From NCBI RefSeq assembly GCF_035645195.1, contig NZ_DASQNA010000030.1, positions 124,001-188,000 on the forward strand: a stretch of 64,000 bases of DNA, written 5' to 3'. This DNA is from Paenibacillus sp. GTDB taxonomy: Bacteria > Bacillota > Bacilli > Paenibacillales > YIM-B00363. A program made the translations under genes and the position numbers. Below, one piece after another: positions 35,938 to 45,046 of the stretch. The notes under the pieces were generated by a model. It did not search any database, was not told the DNA's origin, and saw only the letters and a program-made list of their open reading frames with translations. Every line of letters starts with the position of its first letter. Within the stretch, counting starts at the first letter, position 1.

Positions 35938-36742
35938 CGTGCTCATCACGGGAGCGAGCGGCGGCATCGGCCGCGAATTGGCGAGGGCGTTCGCAAGCAA
36001 GAACAATCACGTCATTCTGGTCGCGAGGAACGAAGCGCGGCTGGAGGAGCTTCGAGCGGAGCTGTCCGCGCTGGGGCGCGTCGTTACCGTCATTCCGAAA
36101 GATTTGACGGAGCCGGGCGCCGCCCTTGATGTTTACGATACGTTGGAAAGACAAGGCGTGCAGGTCCATGTGCTCGTAAACAATGCGGGGAGCGGCATGT
36201 ACGGAAGCCTCGAAGATCTTTCGCTCGAACGGCAGCTCCGCATGATCCAGCTGAATCTGGCAGCCTTAACGGAGCTGACGCATCGGTTCGCGCAGCGGAT
36301 GGTCGAGCGTCGATTCGGGAGAATTTTGAACGTCGGGTCGATTTCGTCCTTCCTCCCGACTCCGATGATGAGCGTGTACGCGGCGACGAAGGCTTACGTC
36401 TTGTCGTTCTCCGAGGCGCTCGACGCCGAGCTCCGAGGGAAAGGCGATATCTCGGTGACGGCGCTGTGCCCGGGGTTTACGGACACGACGTTTATTCGGG
36501 AACTGAACATGGGGCCGTTGGAGCGGCTGGTCGCACGCATCGCTATGCAGCCGGCCGACGTCGCTCGCTGCGGGTACGAGGCGCTTCGAACGAAGAAGGC
36601 TGTGGCGGTCGCGGGACGACTCAACGCGTCGCTCCTGTGTTTGTGCCGCCTGCTGCCTCGGGCATGGGTTCGCCGCTGCATGGCGGCTATCTTTCGTGAA
36701 GCGCCGGTTCGGCGTTCGGACCGTTCGGCCCCCGGAGCATGA
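35924..36742 (+). CDS. Short-chain dehydrogenase/reductase
   Basis: 272 residues from the ATG at 35924, 7 bases after GGAGG; an ATG at 35918 touches that site. Rossmann loop ITGASGGIGREL, VNNAGSG, and the catalytic Ser and YAATK (Tyr-x-x-x-Lys) near residues 140-157. A hydrophobic C-terminus (SLLCLCRLLPRAWVRR) suggests membrane association, as in the DltE/YqjQ-like group. Last gene of the exporter operon, closed by a strong terminator. Confidence 0.88.
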   Translation: MENLNVLITGASGGIGRELARAFASKNNHVILVARNEARLEELRAELSALGRVVTVIPKDLTEPGAALDVYDTLERQGVQVHVLVNNAGSGMYGSLEDLSLERQLRMIQLNLAALTELTHRFAQRMVERRFGRILNVGSISSFLPTPMMSVYAATKAYVLSFSEALDAELRGKGDISVTALCPGFTDTTFIRELNMGPLERLVARIAMQPADVARCGYEALRTKKAVAVAGRLNASLLCLCRLLPRAWVRRCMAAIFREAPVRRSDRSAPGA

Positions 36743-36761
36743 AGGCGGCGCGTCGCGGCAA

Positions 36762-36793
36762 GCCTCCCCCTTTGCGGGGGAGGCTCTATTTTT
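36762..36793 (+). terminator. Rho-independent terminator
   Basis: GCCTCCCCC (36762-36770) pairs with GGGGGAGGC (36776-36784), loop TTTGC, followed by TCTATTTTTT. Textbook form, 20 bases after the SDR stop. Confidence 0.92.
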
Positions 36794-36869
36794 TGCGGGG
36801 AGAGCGCAATTTTTTGGCGGACGGATGCCGCGGGTTTGCGCGTTCGAGGCGCCTCCGCGGCGCTATCAT
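36792..36869 (+). promoter_or_regulatory. Promoter with three phased TTTGCGSG repeats
   Basis: TTTGCGGG (36792-36799), TTTGGCGG (36813-36820) and TTTGCGCG (36835-36842) start 21 and 22 bases apart. An inverted half CGCAAT lies at 36805-36810. The last copy begins 29 bases before TATCAT (36864-36869), the same distance as in the promoters at 31319 and 38722. The first copy overlaps the T tract of the preceding terminator. The implied transcription start near 36876 favours the ATG at 36904 for the next gene. Confidence 0.78.
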
Positions 36870-36903
36870 GGTCCTATCCAATCACGCAAAGGGGACATCG
36901 ACC

Positions 36904-38721
36904 ATGCCGGCATCGCGAACGGGAATTTTCCGGAAGTTCCTGCCTTATGTGAAAAAACAAAGCGGTTTGTACGTTTTAGGTTTTATCGGAAGTCTCTTCC
37001 GTTTTCTCATCCCGTTGTCCGTACCGATCGTCATCCGCTACTTATTCGACGATTTGCTTCAGAACGCGGCGTTATCTTACGCGGACAAGGCGCAGCAGCT
37101 GCTCGTCGTGGCAGGCCTCGTCCTGTCGATCTTTTTCCTCGTCCGGGGACCGATGGAGTACGTAAGACAATTTTTCCTGCATAAGGCCAACAACAACGTC
37201 ATCAAAGAGCTGCGCGTCGACGCCTTCCGGAAGGTGCATGCGCTGGACGCGAGCTATTTCGCGGAGCACAAGAGCGGGGAGATCGGCACGCGGTTTTTCG
37301 ACGATATCGAGAAAATCAGAGGCTACATGACGGCGATGTTTTCGAACCTTTGGATCGAGCTGACCGTGCTTGCTTTCGTCGTCGGCATCATGGCGACGCT
37401 GCACGCTCGACTGACTCTCCTCGCGGTCGTCTTGGTGGGCGTTCAATTCGCTCTGGCGCATCTGCTGTCCGCGAAAGTCAAAAGCGCGACGCGTCAAATG
37501 ATGAGTTACCGCTCCGTGCTCGGGGGATTCGTGTTCGAGAAAATTCAGGGCGCGCTGCTGTCCAAATTGTTCTCGTCCGACAAGAAGGACAGGGATGAGC
37601 TCGTCGAGCATCTCGCTAGATACGAGCGGATCACGGATCGGCAGGCCCGGGCGAACGCCGTGTCGCTAGCGGCCGTGAACGTGCTAAGCGACGCGGCGCC
37701 GTTCGTCGTCGTGCTGGCTGGAAGCTGGTTCGTCATCGACGGCAGCGTGACGCTCGGGACGCTGATCGCCTTCTTCGCTTACGTGGACCGCATGCGCAGC
37801 CCGGTATCCGCGCTCGTCCAAGCGTTCCCGGCGATCGCGGAAGGCAGCGTCGCCTTGAAACGGATTTTTGACTTCCTGGAAACGCAGCCGGCCGTGAAGG
37901 AGAAGGCGCATCCGCTCGTCCTGCGGGAATTTACGGACCGCATTTCGTTCCGGAACGTCATGTTCTCCTACCGGCCCGATAAGGCATTGATCCGGGACCT
38001 CTCTTTGACGCTGCACAAGGGAAAGACGTATGCATTCGTCGGGGAAAGCGGGGGCGGGAAAAGCACGATCCTTCAACTCCTTACGCGCGCTTACGATGCG
38101 AACGGCGGGGACGTGCGAATTGACGGCGTCAACATCCAGGACTTCTCCCTGGCAAGCCTGCGGGCGCAAATGGGCATCGTGACGCAGGACAGCTTCTTGT
38201 ACAGCTCGTCGATCAAGGACAATATTCGAATCGGCCGTCTCGACGCCACGGACGAGGAGATCGTCGAGGCCGCGAAACAAGCGTACGCGCACGATTTCAT
38301 TCGTTCCCTGCCGAACGGGTACGACACCGAAATCGGCGAGCGGGGCGTCAAGCTGTCGGGCGGCCAAAAGCAGCGCATCGCCCTGGCGCGGGTGTTCTTG
38401 AAGCAGCCTTCTATTCTGCTGCTGGACGAAGCGACGAGCGCGCTCGACAACGAAAGCGAAAAGCTGGTGCTGCGATCGATCGAAGCGTTCGGGCAAGAGA
38501 AAACCGTTATCATGATCGCGCATCGGTTGTCTACCGTCATCCATGCGGACGCCATCTTCGTCATGAAGGAAGGCCGGGTGATCGAGCGAGGCACGCACGA
38601 AGAGCTGCTGCAAGCGCGAGGGTACTACGCGTCGTTATACGCGGAGCAAAATGCGGCGGGGCTGCCGGCCGTACCGCCGTCGGACGCCGCGTACGCCGCC
38701 GCGCAAGGAACCTATGCATAA
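36904..38721 (+). CDS. ABC exporter, fused permease-ATPase (MsbA-like)
   Basis: 605 residues from the ATG at 36904, 8 bases after AAAGGGGA; earlier in-frame ATGs lie at or before the probable transcription start. Six-helix type 1 exporter membrane domain (about 15-310), then ATPase with Walker A GESGGGKST, signature LSGGQKQRIALARVFL, Walker B ILLLDEATSALD and the switch His in MIAHRLS. It works as a homodimer or heterodimer to export lipids, drugs or peptides. Monocistronic under its own phased-repeat promoter. Confidence 0.95.
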   Translation: MPASRTGIFRKFLPYVKKQSGLYVLGFIGSLFRFLIPLSVPIVIRYLFDDLLQNAALSYADKAQQLLVVAGLVLSIFFLVRGPMEYVRQFFLHKANNNVIKELRVDAFRKVHALDASYFAEHKSGEIGTRFFDDIEKIRGYMTAMFSNLWIELTVLAFVVGIMATLHARLTLLAVVLVGVQFALAHLLSAKVKSATRQMMSYRSVLGGFVFEKIQGALLSKLFSSDKKDRDELVEHLARYERITDRQARANAVSLAAVNVLSDAAPFVVVLAGSWFVIDGSVTLGTLIAFFAYVDRMRSPVSALVQAFPAIAEGSVALKRIFDFLETQPAVKEKAHPLVLREFTDRISFRNVMFSYRPDKALIRDLSLTLHKGKTYAFVGESGGGKSTILQLLTRAYDANGGDVRIDGVNIQDFSLASLRAQMGIVTQDSFLYSSSIKDNIRIGRLDATDEEIVEAAKQAYAHDFIRSLPNGYDTEIGERGVKLSGGQKQRIALARVFLKQPSILLLDEATSALDNESEKLVLRSIEAFGQEKTVIMIAHRLSTVIHADAIFVMKEGRVIERGTHEELLQARGYYASLYAEQNAAGLPAVPPSDAAYAAAQGTYA

Positions 38722-38777
38722 ATTGCGGAACCCCTCTATTTTTTTGCGCGATATAGATCCCAGATATCCTCTATAAT
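38722..38777 (+). promoter_or_regulatory. Promoter with phased TTTGCGCG repeat
   Basis: TTTGCGCG at 38743-38750 begins 29 bases before a consensus -10 TATAAT (38772-38777). A degenerate copy, ATTGCGGA (38722-38729), starts 21 bases upstream. It drives the PAS kinase and LuxR regulator genes, consistent with autoregulation. Confidence 0.75.
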
Positions 38778-38806
38778 TGAGGTAAGCGAATCGGAGGAGG
38801 CAGGTC

Positions 38807-41200
38807 ATGCAGCGGTCTGTGTCGATATACGAGGAAATCATCAATAACGCGAGGCGGCTCCTGACGTACGTGCCGCAGCCTATGGCGTTAATCGCCTTGG
38901 ACGGACGGACGCTTTGGGCCAACCCGGCGTACCTCGATCTCGAGGTCGAACGGGACGGCGCGCCGGCGGGGGATAGATCGCCCGTCTTAGCGGACGACGG
39001 CGGGCTCGTCGCCTATATGGTCGCCGTCGATCCGGCCGCCGGGGCGGGCGCGAGGAGCGAACGGGACGAATGGTACCGCATCGTCGCACAAAATACGTCG
39101 GATACGATCGTTCTGGTCGACAACGATTCCGTCGTCCGGTTCGTCTCACCGGCATTCTGGCAATCGACCGGGTATGATCCTTCCGAGTATGAAGGCGCGG
39201 ACGCCTTCGACGTGATTCACCCGCAAGACCGTGAACGGGTGCGCTCCATCCACGCGGAAGTCGTCGCCCGGAAGACGTCCTACGAATTGGCGTACCGGGT
39301 GATCGATGCGCAGGGCCGAACGGTGTATGTCGAATCCAGCGTCAAGCCTGTCCTGGACAACGAGGGGAACGTGAAGTACGTCGTCGCCGTGGCGCGGGAC
39401 GTCACGGAACGGAAGCAATCGGAGGAGCTGCTCGGGAACATTTTGGATAACGTCAACGCCGCGGTTTGGTCCACGGATAAGGATTTTACGCGGTATTCGT
39501 TTTGCTCCGACAGCATCTACAAGCTTTCCGGCATTCCGAAAGAGGAAATCATGAACCGCCCGATTCGGCTGCACGATCATATCCATCCGGAGGACAATTC
39601 GGCGCTCATGCACGAAATCAGACGCCGGCTCGATCTCGGCCAATCGGTCAGCGAATCGATCCGATGGATTCACGTGCCCGGGGAGCAGCGGTGGGCGCAG
39701 CTGATCGTGCATCCGTCGATCAACGACCGAGGAGACATCGAACGGCTCGACGGCATTTTAATGGACATTACCGAGAAGAAGCGCTCGGAGCTCGCCCTCG
39801 AGGAGAGCGAACAGCGGTATAAATCCTTGTTCCAGAACAACTTGGACGGCGTCTTCTCGATCGAGCTGGACGGCTTCCACCTCGTGAACGCCAACCCGGT
39901 ATTCGAGACGATTACGGGCGTCGACATCGAGCGCCTCTCGGACCGTTGTTTTCTAGGTATCATTTTCGACGAAGATCATCCGGCGGTGTACGAAACGCTC
40001 TCGGAGGTCGTGCGGGGCGGCAAATCGAAGGATATCGAGTGCCGCCTGGCGCGGCGGGGAGCCGAAACCATCGTGAACATCACCTTCGTTCCGATCTTCC
40101 TTTCCGGCCGGCTCAACGGCATCCACGGCATCGTGAAAGATATTACAAAACGGAAAGCCGAGGAGCGGGAGCTGATCGAGAGCGAGAAGCGGTACAAGTT
40201 TTTGCAGCAAAGTTTGAACCGTCTGTCCGCCGATTTGGCGAACGTGATGAAGGTGGCCGAGCTGGAGCGCCGATTGATCGAAGAAGTGCGGTCCGTCTTG
40301 AAGGTCGAGGACGTCGCGGTCGAGGAAGTGCCGCACGGGGAGGACGCGCATGCCGGGCGGACGGAGGAGGCGTGGATCCGCATCGGCGAGAAGCAGCATC
40401 CTGTGTACCTGCGCATCGCGCCGAAGCCTTCGCTCCTGAAAATCGAGGAAGAGTGGCTTGAGACGGCCGTCCGGTATGCGACGATTTTGTACGACAACCT
40501 GCAGCTCATCGAGGATTTGATGCAGCGGCTCGAACGATCCGTGTCCACGAACGACGCGCCGAAATGGATGCTAAGGCTCTTGTTCCGGCTGTCCGAGAAG
40601 GAACGGTCGACGCTGTCCAGCGACCTGCACGATTCGGTGCTGCAGGACTTGATCATCTGGTACCGGAAGCTCGAGTCGCTCCGCTCGCAGCGCCCCTTCG
40701 ACGACGCCACGCGGCGCGAGCTTTCGCAAATCGAGGAAGGGCTGCTCGACGCGATCCATCAAATTCGCATTACGTGCAACGAACTGCGCCCGCCGTTCCT
40801 CTTGAAGATGGGGCTCGTGGAGTCGCTGAAAAGTCTGTTCGAGTACACGAGAATGTTCGCGAATTACGAGATCGAGTTTTCCGCCGACGGCCTTCAGACG
40901 AAGCTGAACGAGGAGCAAATTCTCGGCATGTACCGCATCGTGCAGGAGCTGTTGAACAACGCGAATAAACATTCCGGGGCAAGGAAGGTCGCAATGTCTC
41001 TCGCGGACCGCGGCGGCAATATCGTGTTCGCTTATTCGGACGACGGCGTCGGCATGAATTTGGCCGGGCTCGAGGAATCGTTCCAACACATGGGGATCGC
41101 CGGCATCGAGAAACGCGTCATCAGCATCGAGGGGAAGGTCGAGTTTCGATCCGCCCCCGGTCAAGGCTTTCAAGTTCGCATCGAATTCCCAAAACTATAA
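38807..41200 (+). CDS. Soluble multi-PAS histidine kinase (NarX/DegS type)
   Basis: 797 residues, no membrane segment. After a short N-terminal PAS-like region come three PAS domains with PAC tails (about 85-205, 210-330, 335-455), a helical/GAF-like segment (about 460-590), HisKA_3 with phospho-acceptor His608 in LSSDLHDSVLQDL, and HATPase_c (NNANKHSGA, SDDGVGMNL, GIAGIEKRV). A cytoplasmic signal, possibly bound in a PAS pocket, is implied. It is followed 16 bases later by its LuxR-type partner. Confidence 0.93.
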   Translation: MQRSVSIYEEIINNARRLLTYVPQPMALIALDGRTLWANPAYLDLEVERDGAPAGDRSPVLADDGGLVAYMVAVDPAAGAGARSERDEWYRIVAQNTSDTIVLVDNDSVVRFVSPAFWQSTGYDPSEYEGADAFDVIHPQDRERVRSIHAEVVARKTSYELAYRVIDAQGRTVYVESSVKPVLDNEGNVKYVVAVARDVTERKQSEELLGNILDNVNAAVWSTDKDFTRYSFCSDSIYKLSGIPKEEIMNRPIRLHDHIHPEDNSALMHEIRRRLDLGQSVSESIRWIHVPGEQRWAQLIVHPSINDRGDIERLDGILMDITEKKRSELALEESEQRYKSLFQNNLDGVFSIELDGFHLVNANPVFETITGVDIERLSDRCFLGIIFDEDHPAVYETLSEVVRGGKSKDIECRLARRGAETIVNITFVPIFLSGRLNGIHGIVKDITKRKAEERELIESEKRYKFLQQSLNRLSADLANVMKVAELERRLIEEVRSVLKVEDVAVEEVPHGEDAHAGRTEEAWIRIGEKQHPVYLRIAPKPSLLKIEEEWLETAVRYATILYDNLQLIEDLMQRLERSVSTNDAPKWMLRLLFRLSEKERSTLSSDLHDSVLQDLIIWYRKLESLRSQRPFDDATRRELSQIEEGLLDAIHQIRITCNELRPPFLLKMGLVESLKSLFEYTRMFANYEIEFSADGLQTKLNEEQILGMYRIVQELLNNANKHSGARKVAMSLADRGGNIVFAYSDDGVGMNLAGLEESFQHMGIAGIEKRVISIEGKVEFRSAPGQGFQVRIEFPKL

Positions 41201-41216
41201 TCCGAAGGTGAAGGCT

Positions 41217-41864
41217 ATGGAAATTTTACTGGTTGACGATCATCGGTCGGTGGTCGAAGGGACGAAAATGTTAATCGAGTCCGAGCCCGATATGAACGTG
41301 ACGATCGAGACGGACGTGTACTGCGTGACCGACTTGGTTCGGTTGAAGCGATTCGACGTCATGCTCTTGGATTTATATATGCCGAACATCAATGGAGCCG
41401 ATTTGACGCGCAAAATTTTGGAGTACGTTCCCGACGCCGTCATTCTCATCTACTCGGGCTTCGAAATCGCTCCGCATTTCAATTTGTTGATGGAGTCGGG
41501 CGTCTCCGGGTTCATCGCGAAGACGTCCACCCGCGAGCAGCTCGTGCAGGCGCTCCGCTGCGCCGCGCGGAAGGAGGCGATCGTGCCGATGCAGCTGCTG
41601 AAGCAGCTAAGACGGCAGGAGATCGTCGTCCAAGGGGAGCCGGGACGAGAGGAGACGACGATTACGAAGGAGGAAGACAGGCTGCTTCGGGAGCTCGCCA
41701 AAGGCAAGAGCAACAAAGAAATTTCCAAGACGCTGATGATCAGCCAGAGGTCCCTGGAATACAGCCTGACGGAGCTGTTTCAGAAGCTGCACGCCGGCTC
41801 GCGCGTCGAAGCGATCAAGAAGGCGAAGAGTTTAGGAATTCTTCCGGCGGAGGATTTGGTGTAG
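41217..41864 (+). CDS. LuxR/NarL-family response regulator
   Basis: 215 residues from the ATG at 41217, 7 bases after GAAGGTG; a GTG at 41208 overlaps that site. Receiver with DD at 7-8 and phospho-acceptor Asp52 (VMLLDLYMP); Thr in AKTSTREQ replaces the usual Lys-Pro context. C-terminal helix-turn-helix (ELAKGKSNKEISKTLMISQR, then EYSLTELFQKLHAGSR). It is the obvious candidate to bind the phased palindromic CGCAA-TTGCG sites upstream of its own operon and of the two ABC exporter units. Confidence 0.92.
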   Translation: MEILLVDDHRSVVEGTKMLIESEPDMNVTIETDVYCVTDLVRLKRFDVMLLDLYMPNINGADLTRKILEYVPDAVILIYSGFEIAPHFNLLMESGVSGFIAKTSTREQLVQALRCAARKEAIVPMQLLKQLRRQEIVVQGEPGREETTITKEEDRLLRELAKGKSNKEISKTLMISQRSLEYSLTELFQKLHAGSRVEAIKKAKSLGILPAEDLV

Positions 41865-41872
41865 GACGGAGA

Positions 41873-41917
41873 AAGCCCGCGGGAACGGTGCAGCTGCGCT
41901 GCGCGTTCCGCGGGCTT
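41873..41917. terminator. Terminator between convergent genes
   Basis: AAGCCCGCGGGAACG (41873-41887) pairs with CGTTCCGCGGGCTT (41904-41917), one bulged base, 16-base loop. It lies between the LuxR regulator and a minus-strand oxidoreductase and can serve both. Confidence 0.8.
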
Positions 41918-41954
41918 CTTCGACGTTGCGAGCCTGTTCGGGTTGGGGGCGGGG

Positions 41955-42953
41955 TCAAGCCAATGCCGCGGCCTCGACGTCGGCGATGCGGACGGGGCGT
42001 CCGGTCCGGGCCGATTCGTTCGCCGCGATCGTGACGAGGTGCGTCCGCCAAGCGTCTTCGTAGTCAGAGCGGATGCGCGACGCATCGCCGGTGCGCACGG
42101 CGTGCAGGAACGCCTCGTTCTCGAGCCGGTACGGGTCGCGCGCGTCCCGGAACACGTTCGTCCAGCCGCCGCCGGTCGTCTCGAGCCGCTCCCGTTTCCA
42201 ATCTAGGATGCCTTGGTCCGTATAATACACCATCTCGACGCGCGCGGCGCCGTTCGGCAGCAGGCACGTGTTCGACAGCGACGCCACCGCGCCGCTCTCC
42301 ATCGTCAGCGTCACGGCGCCGACGTCCGAGGCGGTGAAGCCTTCGACCGTCTCATGCAGCAACCGGTTCCCGAACGCCGCGTACACTTCGCGCACTTCGC
42401 CGGCGGTATACCGAAGCAAATCCGCGAGATGCGTCGTCTGCTCGACGAACTGCCCGCCGGACATCTCTTGATTGCGCCACCAATACACGCCCGGCATGCC
42501 GCCCATCCAGCCCCCGGTCACCATGCCGACGGCGCATCCGTCGAGACGCTTCTTCAGCTCGACGACCGAATCGAGGTAGCGCAAATGGTAGCCGACGGAG
42601 TGAACGACGGGGCGCTCCCGCAGCCGCTTCAGGATGCGCGCCGGCGTTTCGGCAGTCGCCGCGAGCGGCTTCTCGACGAGGAACGGAATGCCCCGTTCGA
42701 TAAGCGAAAGCTCGAGATCCCCGTGCGCCATCGGCGGCACCGTCACGTAGACGGCGTCGGGCCGTTCGCGGTCCAGCAACTCCTCCGCGTCGTCGTAGCC
42801 GTTCGCCCCCGAGAACGGCTGCGCGGCCGCCTCCGCCTTCGCTTTCGACGTGCCGACGAAGCCGGCGATCCGCACGTCCTCCATTTGCGCGAGCATCTCC
42901 GCGTGCTTCTTGCCGAACCAGCCCGTTCCGATTACCGCAATGTTCAATGACAT
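41955..42953 (-). CDS. Gfo/Idh/MocA-family oxidoreductase
   Basis: 332 residues. N-terminal Rossmann fold GTGWFGKKHAEM, the EKP motif in FLVEKPLAAT (family catalytic Lys region), and the C-terminal alpha/beta domain with GGGQ-like QFVEQTTHLADLLRY. It would use NAD(P) on a sugar, inositol or deoxy-sugar substrate. Apparently monocistronic; no pathway neighbour identifies the substrate. It carries no copy of the 35-base element seen before the other oxidoreductases. Confidence 0.9.
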   Translation of the reverse strand: MSLNIAVIGTGWFGKKHAEMLAQMEDVRIAGFVGTSKAKAEAAAQPFSGANGYDDAEELLDRERPDAVYVTVPPMAHGDLELSLIERGIPFLVEKPLAATAETPARILKRLRERPVVHSVGYHLRYLDSVVELKKRLDGCAVGMVTGGWMGGMPGVYWWRNQEMSGGQFVEQTTHLADLLRYTAGEVREVYAAFGNRLLHETVEGFTASDVGAVTLTMESGAVASLSNTCLLPNGAARVEMVYYTDQGILDWKRERLETTGGGWTNVFRDARDPYRLENEAFLHAVRTGDASRIRSDYEDAWRTHLVTIAANESARTGRPVRIADVEAAALA

Positions 42954-43134
42954 GAATAAGACAGTCCCTTCGTAGAAAAATGGGCTTGCGTCGTTATAGC
43001 AAACTATACCAAATGTCGGTGAAACCGCCTACATGATTTCGAAAAGACTTGCCGCTCGAAATTGGTTTTCTTAAGAGGTAAAGTATAAAGGGGGGCGGTA
43101 TGCTGCCGCTTTTGACGGAAGAAGGGATATCAGC

Positions 43135-43929
43135 GTGACAATTGTTTTATTGGTATGCATCGGCTTGCTGGCCGGCCTGTCCGGCTCGCTGGTCGGCCTC
43201 GGCGGAGGCTTTATCGTCGTGCCCGCGCTCGCGTTTTTGTACCCGGACATGCCCCCGTCTCTGCTCGCCGGCACGTCGACGGCGGTGCTGCTGTTCAATT
43301 CGATCTCGAGCACGATCGTATACGCGAAACAAAAGCGCATCGATTACGAGGCGGCGCTCCGGTTCGCGGCCGCCGCGATCCCCGGCTCGATCGGCGGGGC
43401 GATGCTGGCCGACGGCATCGAGGGGAGGCTGTTTTTCGTCGGCTTCGGCGCCTTCCTGCTGTTCGTCGCGCTGTTGCTGCTGCTGAAGCCGAAGGAGCCG
43501 ATCCGGTGGCCGCTTCCCCCGACGGCGCGGCGCAGCTTCGTCGACGCGGGGGGCGACCGATTCGACTACGCGTACCATCTGCCGACCGGCATCGTCATCA
43601 GCTTCCTGGTCGGTTTCTTGGCCAGCTTGTTCGGGGTCGGCGGGGGGAGCCTCATGGTGCCGGCAATGACGCTGTTGCTGCACTTCCCGCCGCATATCGC
43701 CGTCGCGACGTCGATGCTGCAAATTTTCCTGTCGGCCATCGTCAGCGCTTCGACGCATGCGGTCCTTGGCAATATCGACTGGCTGATGGTGCTTTGCCTC
43801 GCGCCCGGCGCATGGGTCGGCGGGCAGCTCGGCGCAAGGCTCGCGCGGCGCGTGCCGGCGAAGCTGCTGCTGCGCATCTTGGCGGCGCTGCTCGTATGGG
43901 TCGCGATTCGGTTGATGATGAAAGGATAA
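43135..43929 (+). CDS. TSUP (TauE/SafE) family permease
   Basis: 264 residues with GTG start behind GAAGGGA. About eight helices in two halves, each opening with a Gly-rich repeat (GLSGSLVGLGGGFIVVPAL; ASLFGVGGGSLMVPAMTLLL) that marks the TauE/SafE family. Members move sulfite, sulfoacetate or related organosulfur anions across the membrane. No sulfur gene is nearby, so the substrate is open. Confidence 0.9.
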   Translation: MTIVLLVCIGLLAGLSGSLVGLGGGFIVVPALAFLYPDMPPSLLAGTSTAVLLFNSISSTIVYAKQKRIDYEAALRFAAAAIPGSIGGAMLADGIEGRLFFVGFGAFLLFVALLLLLKPKEPIRWPLPPTARRSFVDAGGDRFDYAYHLPTGIVISFLVGFLASLFGVGGGSLMVPAMTLLLHFPPHIAVATSMLQIFLSAIVSASTHAVLGNIDWLMVLCLAPGAWVGGQLGARLARRVPAKLLLRILAALLVWVAIRLMMKG

Positions 43930-43980
43930 TCGCGTGATCCCGGCGCTCGTGCGGCGTCGGGATGTTCGCATCGGGAAATA

Positions 43981-44022
43981 CGACAACGACACCGCACCCG
44001 GCATGGGGCGGTGTCGTTGTCG
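43981..44022. terminator. Bidirectional terminator
   Basis: CGACAACGACACCGC (43981-43995) pairs perfectly with GCGGTGTCGTTGTCG (44008-44022). It lies between the TSUP stop and the LacI stop, serving both convergent genes. Confidence 0.85.
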
Positions 44023-44023
44023 T

Positions 44024-45046
44024 TCAGCGCCGCAGCGACGATTCCCTTGCGACGAGCCGGTGCGGGATGATGTGCCGCTTGCGGTGAAGGTGCGGCTCTT
44101 CCGATTTGACCATCCGAACCAGCTCTTGGGAGGCCGTGTAGCCCAATTGGTAAATGCCGATATCGATGCTGCTGATCGGGGGAGTGGCGAGCTCGGACAA
44201 AACGACGTTGTTGAAGCTGATTAAGCTCAGATCCATCGGAACGTGAAAGCCTAGCTCGTACAACCCACGCAAAATGCCGAACGTGACGACGTCGTCGATG
44301 ACGACGAGCGCCGTCGGCCGGACGGAAAGGCCCATCAGCAACGACATGGCCCGGTAGCCGCTCTCCTGCAAAAACTCGCCTTCGACGATCCATTCGGAGC
44401 GCACCGGCAGCCCCGCTTCTTTCATCGCTTTCGTAAACCCGGCCAATCGGTCGCGGGACATGACGAGCTCCGGAGGGCCGCTGACGAAGCCGATCCGGTC
44501 GTGGCCCTGCGCGATCAAATGCCGCGTAGCGTCGTAGGCAGCCTGAACGTTGTCCGTATCGACGGTCAGGATATCGTCGTAATCCTCGTTGCGCCCGATG
44601 ATCGCGAACGGAAAGTCGGCCGCGCGCAGCATCGCGACGATCGGGTCGTTCGTCCGCGAGGACAGCAGCAGGATGCCGTCGACGCGGCGGCCTTTGACGA
44701 GCCGGGTGACGGTGTCCAGCTCCTCGCGCTCCGACGCGCCGTACGCCATGAGCAAGTCGTACCCGGATTTCGTCAATTGGGCGAGGATGCCGCGAATGAC
44801 CTCGGAGAAAAACATATTTTGAAACAATTCGTCCGCCGGGCGCGGCAGAATGACGGCGATCGTCTGCGTCGTGCGCGATACGAGGCTCTTCGCCATCATG
44901 TTCGGGTGGTAGCCGATCTCGTCCATGACTTTCTTGACGCGATTCGCCGTGTCCGCGCTGATGCGGGGATGATTGGAGATGACGCGGGATACGGTCGATG
45001 GGGAGACACCGGCTTTCCTGGCGACGTCCTTGATGGTAACGTTCAC
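44024..45046 (-). CDS. LacI-family repressor of the maltodextrin-type locus
   Basis: 340 residues, GTG start behind AGGAGTG. N-terminal helix-turn-helix VTIKDVARKAGVSPSTVSRVI with hinge helix, followed by a periplasmic-binding-protein-like effector domain (about 60-335). It is divergent from a CUT1/amylase operon. Repeated 16-base sites in the shared intergenic region are its probable operators. A maltodextrin or other alpha-glucan oligosaccharide inducer is inferred from the alpha-amylase in the operon. Confidence 0.92.
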   Translation of the reverse strand: MNVTIKDVARKAGVSPSTVSRVISNHPRISADTANRVKKVMDEIGYHPNMMAKSLVSRTTQTIAVILPRPADELFQNMFFSEVIRGILAQLTKSGYDLLMAYGASEREELDTVTRLVKGRRVDGILLLSSRTNDPIVAMLRAADFPFAIIGRNEDYDDILTVDTDNVQAAYDATRHLIAQGHDRIGFVSGPPELVMSRDRLAGFTKAMKEAGLPVRSEWIVEGEFLQESGYRAMSLLMGLSVRPTALVVIDDVVTFGILRGLYELGFHVPMDLSLISFNNVVLSELATPPISSIDIGIYQLGYTASQELVRMVKSEEPHLHRKRHIIPHRLVARESSLRR

